Assembly (NCBI GenBank): GCA_037137555.1
Contig: JBAXKA010000036.1
Location: forward strand, 1 to 10,032
Direction of reading: 5' to 3'
DNA length: 10,032 nucleotides
Origin: UBA9630 sp037137555
GTDB lineage: Bacteria > Patescibacteriota > Minisyncoccia > Moranbacterales > UBA2206
Positions 1 to 6,174 of the stretch are shown piece by piece. Both the position numbers and the translations under genes were made by a program. The notes beneath the pieces were generated by a model. The model was not told the origin of the DNA. It made no database searches and worked only from the letters and a program-made list of their open reading frames with translations. Positions within the stretch are counted from its first letter, which is position 1. Each line of letters opens with the position of its first letter.

Positions 1-68
1 GTTGATGAGTATTTTAAAAATAAAAACACTAAATAAAAAACGGATATTTTTTTTGCGGGCGGGGATTC
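1..68. other. short non-coding stretch after the last gene
   Basis: These bases follow the stop of the membrane/spermidine-synthase-like gene. They hold AT-rich sequence and one G-rich patch (GCGGGCGGGGA at about 55-65). I see no clear terminator hairpin. By analogy with the other modules, the left end of the module carrying this gene should lie just outside the window. Confidence 0.3.
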
Positions 69-1556
69 TTAAATTGCTTTGCTCATATAATAATCCACTG
101 GTGCATAATCATCAGTTAAAATTGGTAAATCCAGATATATTTCTTTTTCCCACAAGTGTTGAAGATGTTCGTTTAATTCGGGGTCAGTATTCGTAAATTC
201 GGGATTTTTTTTATTTTTCAATGCTATTAATATTATATTCTGAACCATGTAGCTATTATTAGGTTCTTGAACGGGAAACAAATAAACCTGCGGAAAAATA
301 TTTTTGTAGGTGGCATATTCTGCCCTTAAAAATTCTCCTTTTTCACCTTTAATTGCCGAGATAATGTTTATAATGATAACTCCATTATCATTTAATATAT
401 CATATTTTTTTTGAACGGCCTCCTTCGTTGTCAGTTGGTAAGGCAATGAATAATGCGAGCTAAAGGCATCACCAAAAATTACATCATATTTTTTTTGCGT
501 TTTATTTAAATAGACTCGCCCATCTTCGTGATAAATATTGAGCCTAGAATTTTCTGTTAATTTGAAATATGTTCTTGCAAGTTCAGTAACTTTTGGATCG
601 ATTTCGATAACATCAATTGTTGCTTTGGGATATTTAAGTAAAAAATCCTTCGGATATGAATAGCCTGCACCACCAAACATTAATGTTTTTTTAAAATTAG
701 GATTGAAGTGTTTTGCTAGATGGTAATACTTCGTGTACTCATTGACCAATTCATCATTATCCAAAAACATCGATGACTGATTTTCATTATTTACCCCCAT
801 TATTTTGACTAATTTATTTGTTTTTGAGTCGTTGTGATTATAAATCCAAATACGATTATATATAGTATCAATATCAATAAACCCATTTGCTTGAGATATG
901 TGATTAAGTCTGATAACTACATACCAGCCAATAATAAAAATAATAAAAATAGAAAGTTTTATTTTAGTGTATTTTTTTGCGGAAAGTATCAATGAAATTA
1001 AAATTAATGTCATTGATAAAATAAGTAGCAGTTTATTTGTGCCAAACTGCGGAATTAAATAAAAACCCGATAAAAATGTTCCTATGATACTTCCGGCCGT
1101 AGAAATTGCGTAAAGATTGCCCACAATTGATCCGGAAGTATTTAAATTTTCTATCTTTAGTTTAACAGCATAAGGGGAAACCATGCCCAGTAACACACTG
1201 GCTGGTGAAAATAAAATTAATGATGCCAAAACTGAATTTATTCGAATATCTGTAAAGTGCATTTGCAAATAAGTAAGTAAAAAATCTTTTATAAAAATCG
1301 TCAATCCGATAGAAATTGCCGCTAAAAAAATAATTATCGACAAGCTATTAAGATTTGGTTTTTTATCTGAAATTTTTCCACCAAAATAATAACCAAAACT
1401 TAAACTCCCTAAAATAATACCTATTAGACTAGTCCAAACAAAAATAGATGTTCCAAAGTACGGCCCAAGGACTCTCGAGCCAACCAACTCAAATATCATA
1501 ACGACAGCCCCGCATATAAAAAGTGTAAGCTCCAAGATGTATTTATTGATATTCAT
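69..1556 (-). CDS. fused membrane/spermidine-synthase-like protein
   Basis: 495 residues. The N-terminal half (about 6-216) holds roughly seven hydrophobic segments, the first two ending in motifs usual for this family (FELVGSRVLGPYFG at 22-35). The C-terminal half (about 230-490) is a Rossmann methyltransferase-like aminopropyltransferase domain: GGAGYS at 295-300, VIEIDP at 316-321, EDGR at 344-347, GDAFSS at 362-367, then LPYQLTTKEA and a C-terminal LTDDYAPVDYY. This matches proteins annotated as fused MFS/spermidine synthase, which act at the inner membrane and whose real substrate is usually unknown. The glycine loop reads GGAG rather than the GGGDG of true spermidine synthases, so polyamine synthesis should not be assumed. 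The ATG start at 1556 has no Shine-Dalgarno sequence and lies 26 bases from an inverted-repeat module end. The gene appears complete. Family assignment is firm; catalytic role is open. Confidence 0.9.
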   Translation of the reverse strand: MNINKYILELTLFICGAVVMIFELVGSRVLGPYFGTSIFVWTSLIGIILGSLSFGYYFGGKISDKKPNLNSLSIIIFLAAISIGLTIFIKDFLLTYLQMHFTDIRINSVLASLILFSPASVLLGMVSPYAVKLKIENLNTSGSIVGNLYAISTAGSIIGTFLSGFYLIPQFGTNKLLLILSMTLILISLILSAKKYTKIKLSIFIIFIIGWYVVIRLNHISQANGFIDIDTIYNRIWIYNHNDSKTNKLVKIMGVNNENQSSMFLDNDELVNEYTKYYHLAKHFNPNFKKTLMFGGAGYSYPKDFLLKYPKATIDVIEIDPKVTELARTYFKLTENSRLNIYHEDGRVYLNKTQKKYDVIFGDAFSSHYSLPYQLTTKEAVQKKYDILNDNGVIIINIISAIKGEKGEFLRAEYATYKNIFPQVYLFPVQEPNNSYMVQNIILIALKNKKNPEFTNTDPELNEHLQHLWEKEIYLDLPILTDDYAPVDYYMSKAI

Positions 1557-1582
1557 TTATTTGAAATAATAATATAAAAGCC

Positions 1583-1610
1583 GTAACCAGATATGCCGTG
1601 TTATGTGATG
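1583..1610. repeat. orphan half of a spacer-type inverted repeat
   Basis: The sequence GTAACCAGATATG followed by CCGTGTTATGTGATG matches the right ends of the modules at 6167-6341 (GTAACCAGATATG also at 6317-6329) and 3771-3920 (CCAGATATTC). The other spacer modules have a matching left arm within about 180 bases. Here none is visible to the left, so the partner should lie before base 1, which would place the 495-residue membrane protein inside this module. The core GTTATGTG at 1600-1607 also begins the next gene-carrying module. Confidence 0.6.
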
Positions 1611-1625
1611 TGCATGTTTTACTTT

Positions 1626-1647
1626 AATCCCGATAGCAATCGGGATT
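1626..1647. repeat. perfect 9-bp hairpin near a module end
   Basis: AATCCCGAT, a four-base loop AGCA, then ATCGGGATT. It lies about 25 bases inside the left end of the gene module. The equivalent place at the right end (3734-3749) holds a different but also perfect hairpin. It could act as a transcription terminator, but neither side has a convincing T-tract. Confidence 0.7.
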
Positions 1648-1678
1648 GCTCTAAAAAAGAATTTTAATTTTGTTTTTT

Positions 1679-1729
1679 GTTTTGGATTTTGGGCAGAGGG
1701 GTTAGGGGTGAATGCCCAAAATTCAAAAC
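1679..1729. repeat. conserved trailer hairpin with G-rich loop, copy 1
   Basis: The arms GTTTTGGATTTTGGGC (1679-1694) and GCCCAAAATTCAAAAC (1714-1729) pair at 15 of 16 positions. The loop contains AGAGGGG and GGGGTGAAT. It starts 10 bases after the stop of the DUF262 gene, read on the minus strand. The same loop boxes sit at the same place after the KilA-N gene (3992-4045) and the phosphatase-like gene (6416-6464), with different arms. It may be a 3' untranslated structure, a terminator without a T-tract, or part of the module end. Confidence 0.7.
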
Positions 1730-1738
1730 TCCTTTTGA

Positions 1739-3475
1739 TTAGCCAATCAATTTTTCTTTTTCCAATAGTTCAAAAAATCTATTAAGAATTGTTTTACTGC
1801 GTTGAATAATGTCTCTCTCGTCGAAATTGTTGCGCTTTATAATTTCTTCAATAATTTCGGTGTTTTTGCTACTATCCCTATTTCTACCTCGTCGCATTTC
1901 GCCACTGTAAATCTTTTTCTTATCTTCAAACCTATAGTCAGATGCTCTAATGTTAATTTTTTCTTCAAGCAGAATTTTATTACCTAACGATTCAAGACTT
2001 GCTTCATTTGTAAGGCCTTGCTCCATTTCCTGACGTTTTTTCGAGAAAATATGCTCTAATTCAAACGTTTCATTAATGTCTAATAATTCCTGATTTTCAA
2101 AAGTATAAGCATACCATGTGATCAAAGATCTTGTTATTGGTCTAAGGTTTGTAAATTTGTAATTTTCAAAGAAATTTCTGGCCTGTGCTCCGCTAAATTT
2201 TGACTCAGAAAAACTGACATCACTACCATTAATAATTTTTATCATTTCTGCATAAATCGGAGTTCTTAGTGCATTGACACCTGGATTGGTAATGGCATAA
2301 GCAAATATAAATGCTGTTATTTTGTCTAGGAATATCAAAAATTTATCGCTATCTATCATCCCATTTTCATTTTTATTCCTAAGAAAGTACACAGATGTAA
2401 TGTATTGCCACATACCATTTGGTGCATAATTTAAGACAAATAACTTCTTTAAAATGATTTCAGAAAACACATCCTTATTCTGTCTTGCTACATTTTCCCA
2501 AAAAAGCGCGAGGGATTTTAGATTCCCAATGATAGAGTCATCTTTGAGATATTTATATTTGCCCCGCTCAAAGAACTTACGCAAAGACTCCGTTGTCGTT
2601 TTCTTATTGCCTTCTTTTGCACGAAGATAATACATGTAACGAGTAAATAATTCATCCATTGGTGAGCCAGAGCTAGGATTGAAAATTTTACTGGTAACAT
2701 CTTCCAGTCCTCGCCACTCTTGGATAAACCACTCCTTTTGACCTGCGTCACTATAGTGTTTATAAAATTGCGCCTTGAAAATATCGGCATCAGAAAGGGG
2801 TAAGCCACGATTATTGAGAGTAGAGAAAATACGAAGCGCCGTGTCCTGTGATTCCGCCTCGATAGGCAACAATATGCAATTGCCAAGTATACGTGCTGGT
2901 AAATATGCAAAAAATGCAGGGAAATTATTTAGGAATTCGTCGATTTTGGTCTGGAAGAATTTAAAGTTGTTTATATACTGACTCCTACTTCTTTCTGGAA
3001 TAATTCCCGTGCGAAGAAGTTCTAGAAATTCCCCCTTGTCGTTATCGGTCGCAACTTCGGAGTCAATTTTCAAAGAACTTTTATCCGCAGTACCAAAAGT
3101 ATCAGTTTTCCATATACATTTTTCAATTTTTTCTCTTGTAAGTTTAGAATTTTGATCGTTCATGTGAGTAAACTTATCGTAGAAAGTCCGCAAAATGAGC
3201 ATGAGTGTGGTGAGACGTTGTTGTCCGTCAATTACTTCCAATTTGCCGTAATCGTTTTTAAAAGTGACTATTGATCCCAGAAAATATTCCTCATTTTCAT
3301 CAAATTCCTCGTAATTATCATTTGGAAAAGAGAATGTAAAAATATCATCCCAAAGTGTTTGACACTGTTCTTCATCCCACGCGTATGGACGTTGATAGTC
3401 GGGTATTAAGAAATCCGATTTTTTATCAGCTAACAAATCAAATATTGTTTTCTGATCTACGTTGAGTTTTGACAT
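1739..3475 (-). CDS. DUF262/DUF1524 protein, GmrSD-type restriction-like nuclease
   Basis: 578 residues, cytoplasmic. The N-terminal DUF262 (ParB-like) domain shows IPDYQRPYAW at 24-33, FLGSIV at 65-70 and IDGQQRLTTL at 82-91, the diagnostic nucleotide-binding motif. A further family motif, FSTLNNRGLPLSDADIFKAQ, is at 217-236. The C-terminal DUF1524 domain has an HNH-type nuclease signature: ELEH at 472-475, LGN at 497-499, then a lysine-rich stretch. This order is that of single-chain GmrSD-type (type IV) restriction enzymes, which cut modified phage DNA using NTP; related DUF262 proteins serve in other anti-phage systems. All key motifs are intact, so the gene looks functional. It is alone in its module, with a long leader and two palindromes upstream. 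The ATG at 3475 was chosen as the first methionine of the DUF262 domain; no ribosome-binding site is visible. The target is unknown. Confidence 0.93.
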   Translation of the reverse strand: MSKLNVDQKTIFDLLADKKSDFLIPDYQRPYAWDEEQCQTLWDDIFTFSFPNDNYEEFDENEEYFLGSIVTFKNDYGKLEVIDGQQRLTTLMLILRTFYDKFTHMNDQNSKLTREKIEKCIWKTDTFGTADKSSLKIDSEVATDNDKGEFLELLRTGIIPERSRSQYINNFKFFQTKIDEFLNNFPAFFAYLPARILGNCILLPIEAESQDTALRIFSTLNNRGLPLSDADIFKAQFYKHYSDAGQKEWFIQEWRGLEDVTSKIFNPSSGSPMDELFTRYMYYLRAKEGNKKTTTESLRKFFERGKYKYLKDDSIIGNLKSLALFWENVARQNKDVFSEIILKKLFVLNYAPNGMWQYITSVYFLRNKNENGMIDSDKFLIFLDKITAFIFAYAITNPGVNALRTPIYAEMIKIINGSDVSFSESKFSGAQARNFFENYKFTNLRPITRSLITWYAYTFENQELLDINETFELEHIFSKKRQEMEQGLTNEASLESLGNKILLEEKINIRASDYRFEDKKKIYSGEMRRGRNRDSSKNTEIIEEIIKRNNFDERDIIQRSKTILNRFFELLEKEKLIG

Positions 3476-3500
3476 ATATTATTTAAATTATTATTTCATT

Positions 3501-3536
3501 AAATTACAATTGTAACATGGAACATCAATCATGTTC
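3501..3536 (-). promoter_or_regulatory. two palindromes upstream of the DUF262 gene, possible operators
   Basis: TTACAATTGTAA (3504-3515) is a perfect 12-base palindrome. GAACAT, five bases, ATGTTC (3520-3536) is a perfect spaced palindrome. They lie 29-61 bases upstream of the ATG. A weak minus-strand promoter (TTGATG at 3523-3528, 16 bases, TAATTT at 3501-3506) would overlap both, so they could be repressor sites. This is inference; no regulator gene is adjacent. Confidence 0.4.
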
Positions 3537-3622
3537 GCGATTTTTTCTGTTAATTGACTTATTGTATGTATTGTTAATATTAAAAACTTGTGTCATATTT
3601 TAAATTCTAATAAAGTAATAGC

Positions 3623-3650
3623 ATTGTATCAGTTTTCCTCTTATAAACAA
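3623..3650 (-). promoter_or_regulatory. candidate sigma-70-type promoter for the DUF262 gene
   Basis: On the minus strand, TTGTTT (3645-3650) and TACAAT (3623-3628) are 16 bases apart. A transcript from here would have a leader of about 140 bases. The composition makes chance matches likely. Confidence 0.3.
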
Positions 3651-3660
3651 ATCGTTTTCG

Positions 3661-3693
3661 TAGCGGAGCGGAGAAAACACCTTATACCCCTCT
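3661..3693 (-). promoter_or_regulatory. conserved leader block, copy 1 (diverged)
   Basis: On the minus strand this reads AGAGGGGTATAAGGTGTTTT followed by CTCCGCTCC. It matches the leader blocks before the metallopeptidase gene (5868-5900) and the phosphotransferase gene (9861-9897): an AGAGGGG-like box, an AAGGAG-like box, a T-run, then a GCTC box. It lies near the upstream end of the module, about 190 bases before the gene start. Confidence 0.5.
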
Positions 3694-3733
3694 ATAATTA
3701 AAGAAAAAGAAATTTTAAAATTTTTTAAAACAA

Positions 3734-3749
3734 TTGGGCGATAGCCCAA
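3734..3749. repeat. perfect 6-bp hairpin near the right end of module 1
   Basis: TTGGGC, loop GATA, GCCCAA. It occupies the position mirrored by the 1626-1647 hairpin at the other end of the same module, with unrelated stem sequence. This suggests that a hairpin, rather than a sequence, is conserved there. Confidence 0.6.
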
Positions 3750-3770
3750 AAAAGAAAAGGAATATTTCAG

Positions 3771-3920
3771 CTAACGTCAAGAATATCTGATGTTTTTGCC
3801 TGCTTCCACATTATCATATAAATGGAGAAAAAGGCAAAAATAGGGGAGAGAAAATTTTTCATTCATTATTTGAAAAGTCTAAAAGTGAAAAATTTTGGAA
3901 CCAGATATTCTTTGTTAGAC
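3771..3920. repeat. gene-free fold-back spacer module, attC-like
   Basis: Outer cores CTAAC (3771-3775) and GTTAGAC (3914-3920; a perfect GTTRRRY) flank an 11-bp perfect stem, AAGAATATCTG (3779-3789) and CAGATATTCTT (3902-3912). Unpaired bases between core and stem are unequal: three on the left, one on the right. Inside are two more perfect hairpins: TTTTTGCC/GGCAAAAA (3793-3800, 3833-3840) and AAAATTTTTCA/TGAAAAATTTT (3851-3861, 3886-3896). Paired R-like cores, an inner stem and an unequal bulge recall integron attC sites, though at 150 bases it is slightly longer than typical ones. No reading frame of note is present. Confidence 0.6.
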
Positions 3921-3990
3921 GATGTAAATTTTCCATTTCCTAAAGCTACGCTAAACTTTATTAATTTCTAAAATAAAATTTTGCTTTTTC
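3914..3990 (+). repeat. left terminal inverted repeat of module 2
   Basis: Pairs with 5914-5991. The perfect blocks are TAAATTTTCCATTT (3925-3938) and AATAAAATTTTGCTTTTTC (3972-3990). The segment between them, about 33 bases, is diverged. Confidence 0.8.
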
Positions 3991-3991
3991 C

Positions 3992-4045
3992 GTTTTGGGC
4001 GAAGGGCAGAGGGGGATTAAAGGGGTGAATGCCCGAGCCCAAAAC
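3992..4045. repeat. conserved trailer hairpin with G-rich loop, copy 2
   Basis: The outer arms GTTTTGGGC (3992-4000) and GCCCAAAAC (4037-4045) are perfect, and a nested GGGC (4004-4007) pairs with GCCC (4031-4034). The loop again has AGAGGGGG and AGGGGTGAAT. It ends 13 bases from the KilA-N stop codon. The second GGGC/GCCC pair looks like an added stem step compared with the other copies. Confidence 0.7.
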
Positions 4046-4057
4046 ACCAAATGTGTT

Positions 4058-4891
4058 TTATTTCGGTGATTCCAACTTTCTTATTCCATCATTTATCAAA
4101 AGAGACTTCATCTGGATTATGGCAGTATTATTTAATTTTAAGATTCGGTCTTTTTGGGAAAGGCCGTCGCGAATCAATAATGCGTTTATGCTTTCAAGAT
4201 TGGATAAAACCACCAACTGTTCAATCGGAGCGTAATCTCGAATATTTCCTTTTAACTTTGGGTTTTGGTCTCGCCACATTTTTGCGGTTATTCCAAACAA
4301 TGCCACATTGAGCAGATCCGCTTCGTTGGCGTATTTCATATTCGCCTGATCTTTCGTTAATTCATGCGGAATCAATTTTTCTTTTATGGCGTCAGTGTGA
4401 ATTCTATAATTAATTTTTGCCAGCGTTCTTTGAAGATTCCATCCTAACTTTTGCCTGTCATTTTCATCTTCCTTTAATCTCTGGAACTCCCTTATTAGGT
4501 AAAACTTGAATTCCGCCGAAATCCATGAAGCAAACTCGAAGGCAATGTCTTTGTGGGCAAAAGTACCACTATTGTAGCGTCCTCTCGTGGCAAAAATTCC
4601 AATAGCATTCGTTTTATTGACCCACTGCTGGACTGATAACACAAATCCATTGGCACCACTCTGGTTTTTAAAGTTACTGAATTCAGTTACTTTAAAATTA
4701 GGATTGTTCATCCTTTCCCATATTCCCATGAATTCAATAGCAAAACGAGTGCTCAACCAATGAGAAATAACCAGACCAGCCTCTGAATTTTTATGTTTTG
4801 CTATATCAGTCAAAGAAATATAATCTTCGTTTTTCTGCTTGAAGACTACAACATCTAACCCTCCGACTATAATTTTTTGTTTCTTTTTCAT
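4058..4891 (-). CDS. KilA-N domain protein
   Basis: 277 residues, cytoplasmic. Residues about 20-140 form a KilA-N domain: YISLTDIAKHKN at 24-35, a central WLSTR...EFMGIWE...NPNF block at 45-66, TNAIGIFATRGRYNSGTFAH near 94-113, and GTFAHKDIAFEFASWIS at 109-125 running into EFKFYLIREFQRLK. This is a small DNA-binding domain common in phages, large DNA viruses and bacterial accessory regions, often in antirepressors or regulators. The C-terminal half (about 145-277) is mostly helical and charged, as usual in bacterial KilA-N proteins, and has no motif I can name. It is the second gene of its module, 49 bases after the metallopeptidase gene, so probably co-transcribed. No ribosome-binding site precedes the ATG at 4891. 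DNA binding is expected; the target and biological role are unknown. Confidence 0.9.
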   Translation of the reverse strand: MKKKQKIIVGGLDVVVFKQKNEDYISLTDIAKHKNSEAGLVISHWLSTRFAIEFMGIWERMNNPNFKVTEFSNFKNQSGANGFVLSVQQWVNKTNAIGIFATRGRYNSGTFAHKDIAFEFASWISAEFKFYLIREFQRLKEDENDRQKLGWNLQRTLAKINYRIHTDAIKEKLIPHELTKDQANMKYANEADLLNVALFGITAKMWRDQNPKLKGNIRDYAPIEQLVVLSNLESINALLIRDGLSQKDRILKLNNTAIIQMKSLLINDGIRKLESPK

Positions 4892-4940
4892 AGAATATTC
4901 AGTTTAATTGAAACCTGTCTTTATTTTACCATATTATGGG

Positions 4941-5837
4941 TCAGGAGTGAATTTCATTTTTTAAAACTTCTATTTCTAATTCGAAAAATTTAATCCTTTC
5001 ATTAAAATCTGGATATTCATGTTCCAATATGGGCGCAATAATAAAAGAAAGCATATGATTCTCACTATAAAAGTTATCCACTGAAATGTTTCTTCTAGTT
5101 TTTACATTCAATTCATGTACCTGTTCTGTCAAATCAGATGATACTTTTTTTGCCTTGTCCATGTTCACATTCGCATGATTTTTTTCAAAAGTACCCAATC
5201 TTTTAGAAAATTCTCTTTGTGTCAATAATGCAAAAATTTCTGCTATTTTTTGTCTTTGCAGATCAAATTCGGCTATTGATAATTTAACATCATATTTATC
5301 AAATAATTTCTGAATTTTCTCCATGATTTTATTCTTGTAGTCTTCAGAACAGTCCGTCGTCTCGCCTTTTTTGTTGCCATTTTCATCCAAAAAATCGAAT
5401 ATTTCGAAATCGCCCTCTGTTTGTTTGTATGCTAAATCAAAAACATTATGACCAGTTTCGTGAGCCACAAATTCATCATAGGAGGGCCTTTCTTTATAAA
5501 ATAATGTTTCGACAAATTGATGATCATTTAAGTCGTTCATATTGAAACTTTCATAATCATCTATGCTATTCAGCCCAACATAGTCTGTTTCTAATCCATT
5601 CATGAAATTGTCAACAGAATAGCTTTGCTCTTTCTTTTTTTCTTCAATTTTTCCGTTTTTGTATACCAAAACAGAGCTATCTTCTTTCTCGGGAAATAGT
5701 ACTAATTTAATTTTGTCTAGATAGGCAGCGCTAAATAAGCCTACATTTTTCAATTTTGAAAGGGCATTGTTTATAGCTACTTCAGCTGTTTTTATTTTTT
5801 CTATTTTAAATTGTTCTGGTCTAGAGATTTCCGACAT
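4941..5837 (-). CDS. putative cytoplasmic HExxH zinc metallopeptidase
   Basis: 298 residues with no signal peptide or membrane segment. HETGH at 126-130 in the context DEFVAHETGHNVFD is a clear HExxH zinc-binding motif. About 70 residues later, KIAEIFALLTQRE (197-209) offers E200 as a third ligand, as in gluzincin-type peptidases; the spacing and helix resemble ImmA/IrrE-like or anthrax-lethal-factor-like folds but are not diagnostic. The N-terminal 120 residues and the C-terminal 90 are charged and unrecognised. It is the first gene of a two-gene module, upstream of the KilA-N gene. A peptidase next to a DNA-binding protein recalls regulatory pairs in which a protease cuts a repressor (ImmA/ImmR), but this pairing is inferred. 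The ATG at 5837 is the first in frame, with no ribosome-binding site. The family is not one I can name. Confidence 0.85.
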   Translation of the reverse strand: MSEISRPEQFKIEKIKTAEVAINNALSKLKNVGLFSAAYLDKIKLVLFPEKEDSSVLVYKNGKIEEKKKEQSYSVDNFMNGLETDYVGLNSIDDYESFNMNDLNDHQFVETLFYKERPSYDEFVAHETGHNVFDLAYKQTEGDFEIFDFLDENGNKKGETTDCSEDYKNKIMEKIQKLFDKYDVKLSIAEFDLQRQKIAEIFALLTQREFSKRLGTFEKNHANVNMDKAKKVSSDLTEQVHELNVKTRRNISVDNFYSENHMLSFIIAPILEHEYPDFNERIKFFELEIEVLKNEIHS

Positions 5838-5867
5838 AAGTATTTTAATTGAATTCTTTTTTACGAT

Positions 5868-5900
5868 TCCAGGAGCAAAAAAGACTCCTTATTCCCCTCT
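5868..5900 (-). promoter_or_regulatory. conserved leader block, copy 2
   Basis: On the minus strand: AGAGGGGAATAAGGAGTC, a T-run, then GCTCCTGG. AGGAG and CTCCT can pair as a 5-bp hairpin around a T-rich loop. The AAGGAG box looks like a Shine-Dalgarno sequence, but no start codon follows at a usable distance; the gene begins about 47 bases later. Matching blocks lie at 3661-3693 and 9861-9897. Confidence 0.55.
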
Positions 5901-5913
5901 AAAAATAATAAAA

Positions 5914-5991
5914 GAAAAAGCAAAATTTTATTCCGTGAATTGCCGCTAGCCTCTTTTATATCCACAAAATGGAAAATTTATTTCATCTAAC
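5914..5991 (-). repeat. right terminal inverted repeat of module 2
   Basis: Inverted partner of 3914-3990, with perfect blocks at 5914-5932 (19 bp) and 5967-5980 (14 bp) and the outer core ATCTAAC. Confidence 0.8.
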
Positions 5992-6130
5992 GCGGAGCTA
6001 TGCGAAGTCCCGATGTACTCATCGGGATTTGGGCGTTGCGCCGCATAGCGGGAGTTGTGCGATGTGTCGCGCGCGGCGGTTACGGGCAGTTCTGTTTTAA
6101 ATGAAAGCCCCCTTCGCATAGCTCCGCGTT
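5987..6130. repeat. GC-rich fold-back spacer module
   Basis: The arms AACGCGGAGCTATGCGAAG (5989-6007) and its exact complement at 6112-6130 make a perfect 19-bp stem with a 104-base interior. Inside, TCCCGATG, TACT, CATCGGGA (6008-6027) is a perfect 8-bp hairpin, and CGCATAGC plus GTTGTG at 6042-6058 partly repeats the right arm (6116-6132). It is much richer in G+C than anything else in the window, suggesting a separate origin. A 75-codon frame crossing it is not a believable gene. Confidence 0.75.
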
Positions 6131-6174
6131 GTGGCGAAATGGAACAAGCGGAGCGCGTGACATTTCGCCACAAC
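6128..6174. repeat. 47-base mini-module between two spacer modules
   Basis: GTTGTGGCGAAATG (6128-6141) and CATTTCGCCACAAC (6161-6174) are perfect 14-bp inverted arms around a 19-base loop. Its cores are shared with the modules on either side. It carries no gene and may be the shortest unit of the series or the remnant of a deleted one. Confidence 0.7.

Larger units (their letters stand above)
1600..3775. mobile_element. gene-carrying inverted-repeat module 1 (DUF262 gene)
   Basis: Bounded on the left by GTTATGTG (1600-1607) and on the right by CAGCTAAC (3768-3775). Its two ends are related in inverted orientation but more diverged than in the other gene modules. Reading inward, each has the core, a small perfect hairpin (1626-1647 on the left, 3734-3749 on the right), an A/T-rich block, then an AGAGGGG box (1695-1701 on the plus strand; 3687-3693 as CCCCTCT). 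It carries one gene, on the minus strand. There is no transposase. Movement is inferred from the architecture only. Confidence 0.35.
3914..5991. mobile_element. gene-carrying inverted-repeat module 2 (KilA-N and metallopeptidase genes)
   Basis: The ends are GTTAGAC (3914-3920) and ATCTAAC (5985-5991). The inverted repeats within it include a perfect 14-bp match (3925-3938 with 5967-5980) and a perfect 19-bp match (3972-3990 with 5914-5932), plus mirrored AGAGGGG boxes (4008-4014; 5894-5900 as CCCCTCT). It carries two minus-strand genes and no recombinase. I infer that it is or was a unit of exchange. Confidence 0.45.

Noticed and set aside
2518..2910. 130-codon minus-strand frame inside the DUF262 gene
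   Set aside because: It lies wholly within a gene with clear family motifs in another frame; the translation resembles nothing.
1600..3775. Classical insertion sequence
   Set aside because: No transposase and no clear target-site duplication; the only gene is a DUF262/DUF1524 protein.
5946..6173. 75-codon minus-strand frame across the GC-rich spacer
   Set aside because: It runs through perfect inverted repeats, has no family resemblance, and exists because the GC-rich repeat lacks stop codons.
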